DNA of 64,000 bases, taken from contig CP121690.1 in assembly GCA_038396605.1 (NCBI GenBank), forward strand, positions 1,768,500-1,832,499. Direction: 5' to 3'. Below the pieces are notes generated by a model. The model was not told the origin of the DNA. It did not search any database and was given only the letters and a program-made list of their open reading frames with translations. This DNA is from Eubacteriales bacterium mix99 (GTDB lineage Bacteria > Bacillota > Clostridia > Caldicoprobacterales > DTU083). Made by a program: the position numbers and the translations under genes. Shown piece after piece: positions 1 through 8,191 of this stretch (position 1 is the stretch's first letter; each line of letters starts with the position of its first letter).

Positions 1-372
1 GACCCGGAATCCCTGCGGGCCAAACTGGAACCGATGCGAACCGGTGAAGGGGTTTATGTCACTTTCCCGGATCGGCAGAAATATGAGGGTCAGCCCTATT
101 TCGTAAGTGAATACGGCGGGATCTGGTGGAAACCCGGGGATAAGCAGGGCTGGGGTTACGGGACCCGTCCCGGGAGTGAAAAGGAGTTTCTGGAACGTTA
201 TCGGGGGTTGACGGAAGCCCTGCTGAAGCATCCCCGGATCTGTGCCTTCTGCTATACCCAACTCTACGACGTGGAGCAGGAAGTCAACGGATTGTACACC
301 TATGACCGGAAACCCAAATTCGATCCGGAAATCATAAGGGCCATAAACAGCCAAAAAGCAGCGATAGAGTAA
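1..372 (+). CDS. Glycoside hydrolase family 2 protein, C-terminal fragment
   Basis: The reading frame is open from base 1 to the TAA at 370-372, so only the last 123 residues are present. The segment contains SEYGG, the context of the catalytic nucleophile Glu in the family 2 TIM barrel (beta-galactosidases and beta-glucuronidases). It is followed by a fragment with FLERYRGLTEALL and CYTQLYDVEQEVNGLYTY, which is typical of the barrel end of GH2 enzymes that lack the long C-terminal domain of LacZ. The likely role is hydrolysis of beta-linked sugars in the cytoplasm. Substrate cannot be told from this part. The Met at 34 is internal, not the start. Confidence 0.8.
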   Translation, partial: DPESLRAKLEPMRTGEGVYVTFPDRQKYEGQPYFVSEYGGIWWKPGDKQGWGYGTRPGSEKEFLERYRGLTEALLKHPRICAFCYTQLYDVEQEVNGLYTYDRKPKFDPEIIRAINSQKAAIE

Positions 373-414
373 AGCTACGCCCTATATGCTGAAGGTGCCG
401 AAGGATCGGGGGAC

Positions 415-870
415 TCATTTTTTGGCTTCGGAGGCACTGATCTCCGGCGCTTTTTCTTCAGCACGGCATTTGGGACAGATGCCCCGGTAATAGACATTCC
501 TTTCCCGTACTTCAAAGCCATCCAGCTCACTGGCGGACAGAGCGTCGGGATTGATGTCAAATTCATAGATGCTGTTGCAGCGCTCACATTTAAAATGTCC
601 GTGATCCGTGATGTCCACATCGTATCGCAGCTCGTTGCCATCTATGGTAACGGCTCGGATTACATTGGCCCGGAGAAACAGATCGAGCGTGTTGTAAATG
701 GTGGTTTTGGACAGGGTCGGCATTTCCGCCACCAGTGCCCGGTAAATATCGTCCACAGTTGGATGGCTTGCGTTGGCTGCAAGGTATTCAAACACCTTCA
801 GCCTGGGAAAGGAAGGCTTGATATGATTCTTCAACAGGTACTTTTGAATTTCTTGCAGGGGAATCGACAT
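415..870 (-). CDS. Fur-family transcriptional repressor, PerR-like
   Basis: The protein has 151 residues when started at MSIPLQEI, where a GGAAGGAAGGG ribosome binding site sits 6-7 nt upstream; an upstream in-frame start would add 13 unlikely residues. The N-terminal winged helix includes HPTVDDIYRAL and LSKTTIYNTLDLF, as in Fur/PerR proteins. The C-terminal dimer domain has two CxxC pairs (CERC, CPKC), the structural zinc site common in PerR and Fur of Gram-positive bacteria. The expected role is metal-dependent repression of peroxide or iron genes. A Per-box-like inverted repeat lies just upstream of the start, which suggests autoregulation. PerR versus Fur or Zur cannot be settled by eye; length and the operator favour PerR. 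Confidence 0.85.
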   Translation of the reverse strand: MSIPLQEIQKYLLKNHIKPSFPRLKVFEYLAANASHPTVDDIYRALVAEMPTLSKTTIYNTLDLFLRANVIRAVTIDGNELRYDVDITDHGHFKCERCNSIYEFDINPDALSASELDGFEVRERNVYYRGICPKCRAEEKAPEISASEAKK

Positions 871-903
871 GATATACCCTTCCTTCCTATATTTCGTATG
901 ACA

Positions 904-918
904 ATACAATAATTGTAA
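904..918. promoter_or_regulatory. Per/Fur-type operator (7-1-7 inverted repeat)
   Basis: The sequence ATACAAT-A-ATTGTAA is a 7-1-7 inverted repeat and resembles the PerR box consensus TTATAAT-N-ATTATAA. It lies 34 bp upstream of the Fur-family gene start, in its promoter region, and also in front of the divergent PAP2 gene at 1051. Autoregulation by the adjacent repressor is the simplest inference. Confidence 0.6.
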
Positions 919-1050
919 TCCTTATAATTTTATTATACCTACATAGTTGCAATAATGCAAGGGGCTTTATTGGGCAAAAATGAGTGATATCGTAAGACCT
1001 ATCGTATTGTAAGAGGCATTAAGAGACATAAGGAAGGGAAGGCTGAAAAT

Positions 1051-1938
1051 ATGATCCTCCAGGTCGGAATACCATTTCAGGAGCAGATGCTTGCCATCAT
1101 CCGATGGATCCAGTCTTTTTCCAATCCATTTCTGGATGTGGCTTTCCAGTGGATTACCATGCTGGGAGAAACGATGTTCTCCCTGATTGTCGTTGCATGG
1201 ATTTTTTGGTGCGTTGACAAGGACTTCGGATACCGGATGGGATTTGCCTGTCTGACAAGCGTGATTGTCAATACGGTGATCAAGGCGGTTTGCCGAATCC
1301 CAAGGCCCATCGGCTATCCGGGGATCCGATCCCTGCGGAAGGAGACCGCCGGCGGATATTCCTTTCCCAGCGGACATACGCAGCAGATTGGGGTGTTCTG
1401 GTATTCGCTGATATTAAAATATCGGAAAAAATGGATGGCTCCTGCCGGCGGAATCCTGATATTCCTTGTGGGTCTGTCCAGACTGTATCTTGGCGTACAC
1501 ACACTTCTGGATGTCGTGGGAGGCCTTTTGACCGGACTGGCATGGGTTCTTGTTTCCAATGCGGTATTCGACTGGTCAAAGCGAAAGGAAAAACCGGTCC
1601 TGCTGGCGGTGTTTATCGTTCCCATGCTGATCGGGCTGCTCTTTCTCCGAATTCCTTCCTATTACAAGGCGGCCGGGTCGGCCTTCGGGTTTTGGCTGGG
1701 CTACCTGATGGAATTTCGGTGCATCCATTATTGTGTGGAGGCATCTTTCCCCCGGCAGATCGCGAAAATGGGGATCGGACTTGCCGGTTTGTCAGTGCTC
1801 CGATTTTTGCTGAAGGCGGTTTTGCCCGCCGGATTGCTTTGTAATTTTGTCAGCTATACCGGTATGGTCCTGTGGATGACGGCAGGAGCCCCACTTTTAT
1901 TCCGCAGTTTGTTCCGCAATCCTGCAAAGAGCCGCTGA
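1051..1938 (+). CDS. PAP2-family membrane phosphatase
   Basis: A 295-residue polytopic membrane protein. The three parts of the PAP2 phosphatase signature are visible in order: KAVCRIPRP around residue 73-81, PSGHTQ around 105-110, and SRLYLGVHTLLDVVGG around 142-157 with the catalytic histidines. Such enzymes hydrolyse lipid phosphates (phosphatidic acid, undecaprenyl pyrophosphate) at the outer face of the membrane. The C-terminal half has further hydrophobic segments beyond the minimal six-helix core. An AGGAAGGG ribosome binding site stands 12 nt before the ATG. The gene is convergent with mgtA and the two stops are only 13 bp apart. The exact substrate is unknown. Confidence 0.85.
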   Translation: MILQVGIPFQEQMLAIIRWIQSFSNPFLDVAFQWITMLGETMFSLIVVAWIFWCVDKDFGYRMGFACLTSVIVNTVIKAVCRIPRPIGYPGIRSLRKETAGGYSFPSGHTQQIGVFWYSLILKYRKKWMAPAGGILIFLVGLSRLYLGVHTLLDVVGGLLTGLAWVLVSNAVFDWSKRKEKPVLLAVFIVPMLIGLLFLRIPSYYKAAGSAFGFWLGYLMEFRCIHYCVEASFPRQIAKMGIGLAGLSVLRFLLKAVLPAGLLCNFVSYTGMVLWMTAGAPLLFRSLFRNPAKSR

Positions 1939-1951
1939 CAGCGGGAACGGT

Positions 1952-4597
1952 TTACATCCATTCCCCATAGCGGCGCACATAATATTTTTTGACAAACATC
2001 ACACTGAAGAGATATCCCACCAGGATCAGTCCCAGCCAGGGAAGAAACCTGAGCGGCAAGGGCATCATGTCCAGCCCTTTGGCAAAGTCCGTAAAACTGA
2101 TCAGCAGGGCTGTCACCGAAACAAGAAACGTGGAGAAGAAAAGGGACCGGGATGGCTTGCTCTGCAGGAAGGGAACCTTTGCCGTACGGATCATATGGAT
2201 CACCAATACCTGGGATAGTGTTCCGTAAACAAACCATCCGCACTGGAACATGGCGGGCGGTACCGGCCCGTTGGCACCGAATGCCCAACGGATTATGGCA
2301 AAACACAGAATATCAAATATGGAGCTCAGGGGGCCCATGTATGCCATAAAAGATCTGATGGATCCGGTCTCCCACTTATGCGGCTTTTGAATGTACTCCG
2401 GATCCACCGTGTCTAAGGGGATCCCCATCTGAGAAAAGTCACACAGCAGATTTTGTGTCAGGATCTGAACCGGGAGCATCGGCAGGAACGGCAGGAAAAA
2501 GCTGGCGGCCATGACTGAAATCATATTGCCGAAGTTGCCGCTGGCGGCCATTTTAATATACTTGACGATATTCCCGAAGGTACGGCGGCCTTCCTGTACT
2601 CCTTCTTCCAGCACCATGAGGTCCTTTTTCAGCAGAATAATATCGGCTGTTTCCTTGGCAATGTCCACGGCACTGTCTACGGAAATGCCCACATCCGCCT
2701 GTCGGAGCGCAAGGGAATCGTTGATGCCGTCCCCCATATATCCGACGGTATTTCCTGTATCCTGAAAAGCTTTTACCACCCGTTCCTTTTGGGAAGGAGA
2801 CAGTTTGGCAAACAGATCGCAGTCTTTTGTTGCCGCCCGCAGCTGGTTCTCGTCCATTTTCTCCACTTCCTGTCCGGTCAGCAGACGGGAGGTTTTAATG
2901 TTCACCTTGCTGCAGACTTTCCTTGCCACTCCTTCGCTGTCCCCTGTCAGGACCACCGTACGGACCCCATGATTCCAAAGTGCCTGAACAGCAGCCCCGG
3001 CACTTTCCTTCGGCGGATCAAGAAAGCCGATAAAGCCGATCAATACCAGATTCTTTTCATCTTTTACACTGAACGTACCGCTGTCCGGCACCTCATTTTT
3101 CTGTGCAACGGCAATCATCCGCAGCCCTTCCGAATTGTACCGCCTGTAGGTTTCCAGCGCGACTTGCCGCGTTTCCCTGTCCATTGGCAGCACACGCCCG
3201 TTGATCTCTACGAAAGAGGAGATTCCAATGATTTCCTCCACAGCCCCTTTGGTAATCAGCTGACGCTTTCCTTTCTGATCCTTCAATACCACACTCATTC
3301 TGCGGCGGGTAAAGTCAAAGGGGATTTCGTCCACACGCTGATAGTTTTTCAGGATTGGTTCCAGATCAGACTGCTTTGCCCGTTTGATGACGGCCAGATC
3401 AATGAGATTTTTGAGCCCGGTCTGAAAATAACTGTTCAGATAGGCATGACGCAGGACTCTTGGGTCCGCTTCCCCATGAAGATTCATATATTTTTCCACA
3501 ATGATTTTGTCCTCAGTCAGGGTACCTGTCTTATCCGTGCAGAGTATGTTCATTTCCCCGAATGTCTGTATGGCACCGAGGGTCCGTACAATGACCTTGT
3601 GCCGGGACATGGAGACTGCTCCGCTGGCCAGCGTTGAGGTCATGATCATGGGCAGCATCTCCGGGGTCAGACCGACTGCGATGCTGATAGCGAAAAGCAG
3701 AGCCTGTGCCCAGTCCCCTTTTGCCACACCATTGATCAGGAAGACAATGGGGACCATGACGAGCATCATGCGGACCAAAAGGCTGCTGACTGAAGAGACG
3801 CCCCGTTCAAAGCTGGTTTTTGCCCGGTCTCCGGAGAGGGACTTTGCCATGGATCCGACATACGTGTCGTCGCCGGTCCGCAGGGCAATCGCTGTGGCAA
3901 CGCCGCTCACCACATTGGTGCCCATGAATCCGATATGGCAGAGATCGGTCAGACCTGCATCCTCATTTTTTTCAGGAGCGCTGAATTTTTCCACAGGGTT
4001 GGATTCACCCGTCAGGGAAGCCTGGGCAACGAAGGTATCCTTGGTTGTCAGAAAGCGGACGTCTGCCGGCAGCATATTTCCGGCAGATAGCCGGATGATA
4101 TCGCCGGGCACGACTTCTGAGAAAGGAATTTCCGTCAGCTCTCCGTCCCGCCAGACATCCGCCTGATTGGAGATCATGGAAAGCAGTTCTTCTGCGGCAA
4201 TGTCCGAACGCCGGCTTTGAATAAAGGCCACCAGGCTGGACAGGCCCACCAGGCATAAAATAATCAGTACTGTAGCATAATCGGGTTTGGAAGAGGCAAC
4301 GACATCCGTAAAATAGGTGACAACGGCAATGACGAGAAGGATCATGTTGAAGGGGGTCAGAACGGCTTCCCTCAGCCGATGCATCACCGTGTTTCCCTGT
4401 CCTGCAGTGATTGTGTTTTCTCCATACTCATCAAGCCGCTCTTCAGCCTCCTGGCTTGTCAGACCGGCTTTTCCCGTAGCGAAATGGTCCAGCAGCCCTT
4501 CCTGCGAAAGGAGCGATAAGAACCGTAGTTTTGCTTCCGTATCGTGTTTGCTTTTTTGAACCTGTCTGCTTACCGATTTTTTGTTTCTGAAAGCCAT
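1952..4597 (-). CDS. mgtA: Magnesium-translocating P-type ATPase (MgtA/MgtB type)
   Basis: An 881-residue P3B-type ATPase that imports Mg2+ across the cytoplasmic membrane. The phosphorylation motif DKTGTLT, the hinge GDGINDSLALRQAD and the TGES motif of the actuator domain are all present. The segment LPVQILTQNLLCDFSQMGIPLD in the C-terminal membrane region is characteristic of MgtA rather than of Ca2+ pumps. I start at MAFRNKK because the AGGAAGGA ribosome binding site is about 9 nt upstream; an ATG three codons earlier (4606) abuts this site. The gene is expressed from a promoter about 290 bp upstream and its leader carries a small ORF and a terminator (see separate entries), which suggests control before the coding region. 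Confidence 0.93.
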   Translation of the reverse strand: MAFRNKKSVSRQVQKSKHDTEAKLRFLSLLSQEGLLDHFATGKAGLTSQEAEERLDEYGENTITAGQGNTVMHRLREAVLTPFNMILLVIAVVTYFTDVVASSKPDYATVLIILCLVGLSSLVAFIQSRRSDIAAEELLSMISNQADVWRDGELTEIPFSEVVPGDIIRLSAGNMLPADVRFLTTKDTFVAQASLTGESNPVEKFSAPEKNEDAGLTDLCHIGFMGTNVVSGVATAIALRTGDDTYVGSMAKSLSGDRAKTSFERGVSSVSSLLVRMMLVMVPIVFLINGVAKGDWAQALLFAISIAVGLTPEMLPMIMTSTLASGAVSMSRHKVIVRTLGAIQTFGEMNILCTDKTGTLTEDKIIVEKYMNLHGEADPRVLRHAYLNSYFQTGLKNLIDLAVIKRAKQSDLEPILKNYQRVDEIPFDFTRRRMSVVLKDQKGKRQLITKGAVEEIIGISSFVEINGRVLPMDRETRQVALETYRRYNSEGLRMIAVAQKNEVPDSGTFSVKDEKNLVLIGFIGFLDPPKESAGAAVQALWNHGVRTVVLTGDSEGVARKVCSKVNIKTSRLLTGQEVEKMDENQLRAATKDCDLFAKLSPSQKERVVKAFQDTGNTVGYMGDGINDSLALRQADVGISVDSAVDIAKETADIILLKKDLMVLEEGVQEGRRTFGNIVKYIKMAASGNFGNMISVMAASFFLPFLPMLPVQILTQNLLCDFSQMGIPLDTVDPEYIQKPHKWETGSIRSFMAYMGPLSSIFDILCFAIIRWAFGANGPVPPAMFQCGWFVYGTLSQVLVIHMIRTAKVPFLQSKPSRSLFFSTFLVSVTALLISFTDFAKGLDMMPLPLRFLPWLGLILVGYLFSVMFVKKYYVRRYGEWM

Positions 4598-4654
4598 TGG
4601 AATCATTCCTTCCTATTCAGTAGAATTCCCCAATGAGAGCAGAATACCGGCAAT

Positions 4655-4680
4655 AAAAAAGCCGTCCGGTCAGACGGCAT
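4655..4680 (-). terminator. Intrinsic terminator in the mgtA leader (candidate attenuator)
   Basis: On the minus strand the sequence has the stem GCCGTC/GACGGC with a 6-nt loop followed by six T. It lies after the 44-codon leader ORF and about 58 bp before the mgtA start, so it would stop transcription before mgtA unless disrupted. Its 5' arm TGCCGTC is complementary to GACGGCA at codons 2-4 of the leader ORF (4827-4833), so an alternative pairing exists. Confidence 0.75.
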
Positions 4681-4701
4681 AATAAACAGGCCCAGTGGCC
4701 A

Positions 4702-4836
4702 TCAACAAATAGATGAAGATGCAATGAACCACAGCCTGAATTTTCCACCGACGGATCGGTTTGCTGTTTCATTGAAGTTGAAAAAGATATTGCACAAATC
4801 ATGGATATTGCACAAACCGTCAGGACTGCCGTCCAT
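4702..4836 (-). CDS. 44-residue leader ORF upstream of mgtA
   Basis: An ATG at 4834-4836 is preceded by AAAGGGAG at 7-nt spacing and opens 44 codons (starting MDGSPDGLCNIHDLCN) ending at TAG/TAA-type stop at 4702, just before the terminator hairpin. No family is recognised. The position, downstream of a consensus promoter and upstream of a terminator and mgtA, is that of a leader peptide such as MgtL of enteric bacteria, though the sequence is not similar. The segment TTTGTGCAATATC occurs twice in it (near 4790 and 4808). An overlapping GTG frame (4617-4844) is less likely because the ribosome binding site touches its start codon. Confidence 0.45.
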   Translation of the reverse strand: MDGSPDGLCNIHDLCNIFFNFNETANRSVGGKFRLWFIASSSIC

Positions 4837-4885
4837 TGTTTCACTCCCTTTAATCTGAATTGAGCATGAATTGCTCTGTGCCCCC

Positions 4886-4914
4886 ATTATATAGAATATT
4901 TTGCCTGAGGTCAA
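4886..4914 (-). promoter_or_regulatory. Sigma-A promoter of the mgtA leader transcript
   Basis: On the minus strand TTGACC, a 17-bp spacer and a perfect TATAAT. It points to the leader ORF and mgtA and leaves a 5' leader of about 280 nt, unusually long for a simple promoter-gene arrangement. Confidence 0.85.
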
Positions 4915-4970
4915 GGAAATGTGATCCGGCACAAAATATGGGCCATCCGTTCCATGCCTGTCATGGAATC

Positions 4971-4999
4971 TTGTGAAGCGAATCTCTTCGTGATAAGAT
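4971..4999 (+). promoter_or_regulatory. Probable promoter of the ahcY-deaminase operon
   Basis: TTGTGA, a 17-bp spacer and TAAGAT lie 101 bp before the ahcY start on the plus strand. A 6-bp palindrome TCCATG-cctgt-CATGGA (4951-4967) sits directly upstream, between this promoter and the divergent mgtA promoter. Confidence 0.55.
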
Positions 5000-5099
5000 A
5001 AAACACAGGATACAAGTCAAAAAGCAGGCAGGTTTCCTGTAAAAGCTTAAGAGGAAAGCATTCTGAAAACAAGAGAAAATACAGGGGAGGTTATTTTAC

Positions 5100-6341
5100 A
5101 TGGGATCCATCATCAGAGACAGAAAACTGGCACCGGAAGGCAGGGCCAGAATCAACTGGGTGAGGCAGTATATGCCGCTGCTGAATGCACTGGAAAAGGA
5201 ATTTCAGGCGGAACAGCCCTTTCAGGGCAAGCGGATCACCATATCCGTACATCTGGAAGCAAAGACAGCTTATCTGGCGCTGGTACTGGCGGCAGGAGGT
5301 GCGGATGTGGCGGTGACGGGCAGCAATCCCCTGTCCACACAGGATGCTGTTGCGGCGGCGCTGGCAGAGGAAGGCCTGACGGTTTATGCCTGGCATGGCG
5401 CAACAGCTGAGGAATACGCAGACCACCTCAACCGGGCACTGGCCTTCTGTCCACACATCGTGATTGATGACGGCGGGGATCTGGTGAACCTGCTTCATTC
5501 CACCTGCAGCTCCCAAAAAAGGAATGTCATAGGCGGTTGTGAAGAGACGACCACCGGCATACTGCGCCTTCGGGCACGGGAAAAGGAGGGAAAGCTGGAT
5601 TTCCCCATGATGTCGGTAAACGACGCATACTGCAAGCATTTGTTTGACAATCGTTACGGGACCGGACAGTCCGTATGGGACGGCATCATGAGGAATACCA
5701 ACCTGATCGTGGCGGGCAAAACAGTTGTGGTGGCAGGGTACGGCTGGTGCGGCAGAGGCGTTTCCATGCGGGCCAAAGGCCTGGGTGCCAATGTGATTGT
5801 TACGGAAGTGGATCCCATTAAGGCCATTGAAGCGGTGATGGATGGCTTCCGGGTCATGCCCATGGAGAGAGCGGCTTCTGTCGGGGATATTTTCATTACG
5901 GTAACCGGCTGCAAAAAGGTGATCCGCAGGGAACATTTTGAGAAGATGAAGAATGGCGTATTGCTTGCCAATGCCGGCCATTTTGATGTGGAAGTCTGGA
6001 AGCCTGCACTGGAGGAGCTGTGTGTTTCGAAGAAGCCCATGCGGCAGAATATTATGGGCTATACGATGGAGGACGGAAGGATCCTGAATTTGCTGGCAGA
6101 GGGGAGATTGGTGAATCTTGCGTCAGGGGATGGCCATCCTGCGGAGATCATGGATATGAGCTTTGCCCTTCAGGCATTGTGTGTTCGCTATCTCCTGCAA
6201 AATCAGGGCAGCCTTTCCCATCGTGTTTATTCTGTTCCAAAGAAAATTGACGACCGGGTTGCCAAAATGAAGCTGGCAGCCATGGGGGTGGAGATCGACC
6301 ATTTGACGAAGGAACAGGAAGAATATCTTCATGCTTATTAA
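5100..6341 (+). CDS. ahcY: Adenosylhomocysteinase (SAH hydrolase)
   Basis: A 413-residue enzyme that splits S-adenosylhomocysteine into adenosine and homocysteine, removing the product inhibitor of methyltransferases. The N-terminal half has HLEAKTAYL and GSNPLSTQDAVAAAL, matching the substrate domain. The NAD-binding Rossmann motif GYGWCGRG is at about residue 214-221, and the C-terminus has NLASGDGHP. The length fits the short form without the approximately 40-residue insert of animal enzymes. The ATG is preceded by GGGGAGG. The next gene, an MTA/SAH deaminase, starts 73 bp later, so the pair forms an operon for SAM by-product recycling. Confidence 0.95.
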   Translation: MGSIIRDRKLAPEGRARINWVRQYMPLLNALEKEFQAEQPFQGKRITISVHLEAKTAYLALVLAAGGADVAVTGSNPLSTQDAVAAALAEEGLTVYAWHGATAEEYADHLNRALAFCPHIVIDDGGDLVNLLHSTCSSQKRNVIGGCEETTTGILRLRAREKEGKLDFPMMSVNDAYCKHLFDNRYGTGQSVWDGIMRNTNLIVAGKTVVVAGYGWCGRGVSMRAKGLGANVIVTEVDPIKAIEAVMDGFRVMPMERAASVGDIFITVTGCKKVIRREHFEKMKNGVLLANAGHFDVEVWKPALEELCVSKKPMRQNIMGYTMEDGRILNLLAEGRLVNLASGDGHPAEIMDMSFALQALCVRYLLQNQGSLSHRVYSVPKKIDDRVAKMKLAAMGVEIDHLTKEQEEYLHAY

Positions 6342-6414
6342 TTGCTCCGGAAAGGAACAGAAAGATTAAAGAGGAATGAAGCAGTTCAATAAGGACAGCA
6401 AACGGAGGAATCGA

Positions 6415-7803
6415 ATGAAGGATCAAACAAAGAAACGGATCGAACACGTGGATATCCTGACCATGGATAAGGAAAATTCTTATTATCCGGATGGTGTGAT
6501 TGAAATCAACGGGGATACCATTGAGTACGCCGGACCCCGGCTTTCGAATCCGGGCAGTGTGGAGCTCCGTCGGACGGATGGTCCGGAGAGTCCGGAGAGT
6601 CCGGGAAAAGGCCATGCTGCAGCTGCGGACAGCACGGAAACCGACAATGGCGATACGGAGGTATTGGATGGCAGGGGGATGCTGGCGCTTCCCGGCTTTG
6701 TGAATGCCCATTGTCACGTTTCCATGACCCTGTTCCGCGGATATGCAGACAATCTGCCCTTGTGGGAATGGCTGTCCAAAAGGATCTGGCCCCTTGAGGA
6801 TCAGCTGCGGCCGGATGATGCTTACTGGCTGTCCCTCCTGGGGGCGGCGGAGATGATATCCGCCGGTGTGACAACCTTTTCCGATATGTATCTCTTCATG
6901 TCCGAGACCGCACGTGCCGTTTCAGACTGTGGGATGCGCGCAGTACTGGGCAGAGGTCTTTCCGGGCCGGATCAGGATACGGAACGGCGGCACAGGGAAG
7001 TGGAGGATCTGTACGAGCGGCAAAAGGATGCCCGGGGGCGGATTCACATGACAATTGCGCCGCATGCGGTGTATACCTGTACCCCGGATTATCTGAAAAC
7101 CTGCCGGCAGCTGGCGGAAAAATACCACGTTGGAATTCATATTCATCTGTGCGAGACGGAAAAGGAAGTGGCGGACTGTGTCCGGAAATATGGGAAAACG
7201 CCGGTAAAGCTCCTGCGGGATGTGGGCCTCCTGGAGCTTCCGGTTACGGCAGCCCATTGCGTTCATCTGACGTATGAGGACATGGAACTGCTGGATGCGC
7301 ACCGGGTGAAAGTGGTTCATTGCCCCTCCAGCAATATGAAACTGGCAAGCGGCTTTGCGCCGGTGGATGAATTCCTAGATCGCGGGATGACCGTGGCGCT
7401 GGGGACAGACGGCGCCGCCAGCAACAACAATCTGAGCATATGGAAGGAAATGTCCCTTGCTTCCCTGATTGCCAAGGGCCGCAGCGGAGATGCAAAAGCA
7501 CTGCCGGCCCAAAAAGCCATGGAAATGGCAACCATTCAGGGGGCAAAGGCATTGATGCTGGAAAAGGAGATCGGCAGTCTGGAGCCCGGAAAGAAGGCAG
7601 ATATTCAGTTGATTGATTTCAAAAAGCCCCACTATTTTCCAAGGCAGGACCCCGTGGTTCATTTGGTATACAGCGGTGATTCTGCAGATGTGAATACCGT
7701 GATGATTAATGGGCAAATTGTAATGAAGGATGGCAATCTGGTCACCATTGATGCTGACAGGGTATACCGGGAAGTGGAAAGAATCGCCCATCGGATGCTG
7801 TAA
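6415..7803 (+). CDS. mtaD: 5-methylthioadenosine/S-adenosylhomocysteine deaminase, amidohydrolase family
   Basis: A 462-residue metal-dependent amidohydrolase. Metal ligands are visible as NAHCHVS (first His pair), HIHLCE, AAHCVHL and GTDGAASNNNLS. The order and spacing match MTA/SAH deaminases, which convert the adenosine part to inosine. I start at MKDQTKK because CGGAGG lies at good distance; an ATG at 6376 almost overlaps its own upstream purine run. Residues of about 45-75, before the first metal site, form an extra hydrophilic stretch with the tandem PESPES encoded by two TCCGGAGAG repeats, which I do not expect in the family. It follows ahcY and acts on the same metabolite. Confidence 0.9.
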   Translation: MKDQTKKRIEHVDILTMDKENSYYPDGVIEINGDTIEYAGPRLSNPGSVELRRTDGPESPESPGKGHAAAADSTETDNGDTEVLDGRGMLALPGFVNAHCHVSMTLFRGYADNLPLWEWLSKRIWPLEDQLRPDDAYWLSLLGAAEMISAGVTTFSDMYLFMSETARAVSDCGMRAVLGRGLSGPDQDTERRHREVEDLYERQKDARGRIHMTIAPHAVYTCTPDYLKTCRQLAEKYHVGIHIHLCETEKEVADCVRKYGKTPVKLLRDVGLLELPVTAAHCVHLTYEDMELLDAHRVKVVHCPSSNMKLASGFAPVDEFLDRGMTVALGTDGAASNNNLSIWKEMSLASLIAKGRSGDAKALPAQKAMEMATIQGAKALMLEKEIGSLEPGKKADIQLIDFKKPHYFPRQDPVVHLVYSGDSADVNTVMINGQIVMKDGNLVTIDADRVYREVERIAHRML

Positions 7804-7885
7804 TGCTGCGGGCTCCCCGGGTGTGATGCCTTTTCCCTTTTCTTTTTCCATGATTATGAATACGATGTCATAAGGTTTTATTGGT

Positions 7886-7891
7886 TTGACA
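7886..7891 (+). promoter_or_regulatory. Possible -35 element (TTGACA) of the small membrane protein gene
   Basis: A perfect TTGACA occurs 83 bp before the start at 7974. The -10 is unclear: TTTTAA follows at 17 bp and TATCAT occurs further down at 7926. The rest of the 170-bp gap after the deaminase gene holds no recognisable feature. Confidence 0.35.
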
Positions 7892-7973
7892 AAGATTCTG
7901 TAAAACTTTTTTAACAATTATAGGGTATCATAGTTATAGACGAAAAAGAGATCCGGAAAGGGAGGAAGCAGCG

Positions 7974-8093
7974 ATGAAAAAGTTTTTGAAGTCAGATATT
8001 GGCCGGGGGATTACCGCAGCGTTTTTGTCAGCAGGGTTTGTCGTTGTGGCCATTCTGCCATTGCTTCTGATGGAGCTCCTCCACTCACTGTAA
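7974..8093 (+). CDS. Small membrane protein, 39 residues
   Basis: ATG at 7974 with a strong GGGAGGAAG ribosome binding site. The product begins MKKFLKSDIGRG and continues with one hydrophobic helix of about 22 residues (AAFLSAGFVVVAILPLLLME). No family is recognised. It is a stand-alone gene with its own promoter region. The good ribosome binding site and clean single-helix layout argue that it is real and not a chance ORF. Confidence 0.6.
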   Translation: MKKFLKSDIGRGITAAFLSAGFVVVAILPLLLMELLHSL

Positions 8094-8191
8094 ACCTGTT
8101 TCAAATAGCAGGGCTTTGGAAGAAAGATAGGAATACATTTGATATTCCTGTAAAAAAAGCCGTATCCAATCCATGGATACGGCTTTTTGCT

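Noticed and set aside
4617-4844. 75-residue Cys-rich ORF on the minus strand
   Set aside because: Its GTG start touches the purine run that serves the overlapping 44-codon ORF, and it runs through the terminator hairpin.
4600-4880. M-box (ykoK) magnesium riboswitch
   Set aside because: The conserved M-box segments were not recognised by eye; only a small ORF, terminator and alternative pairing are supported.
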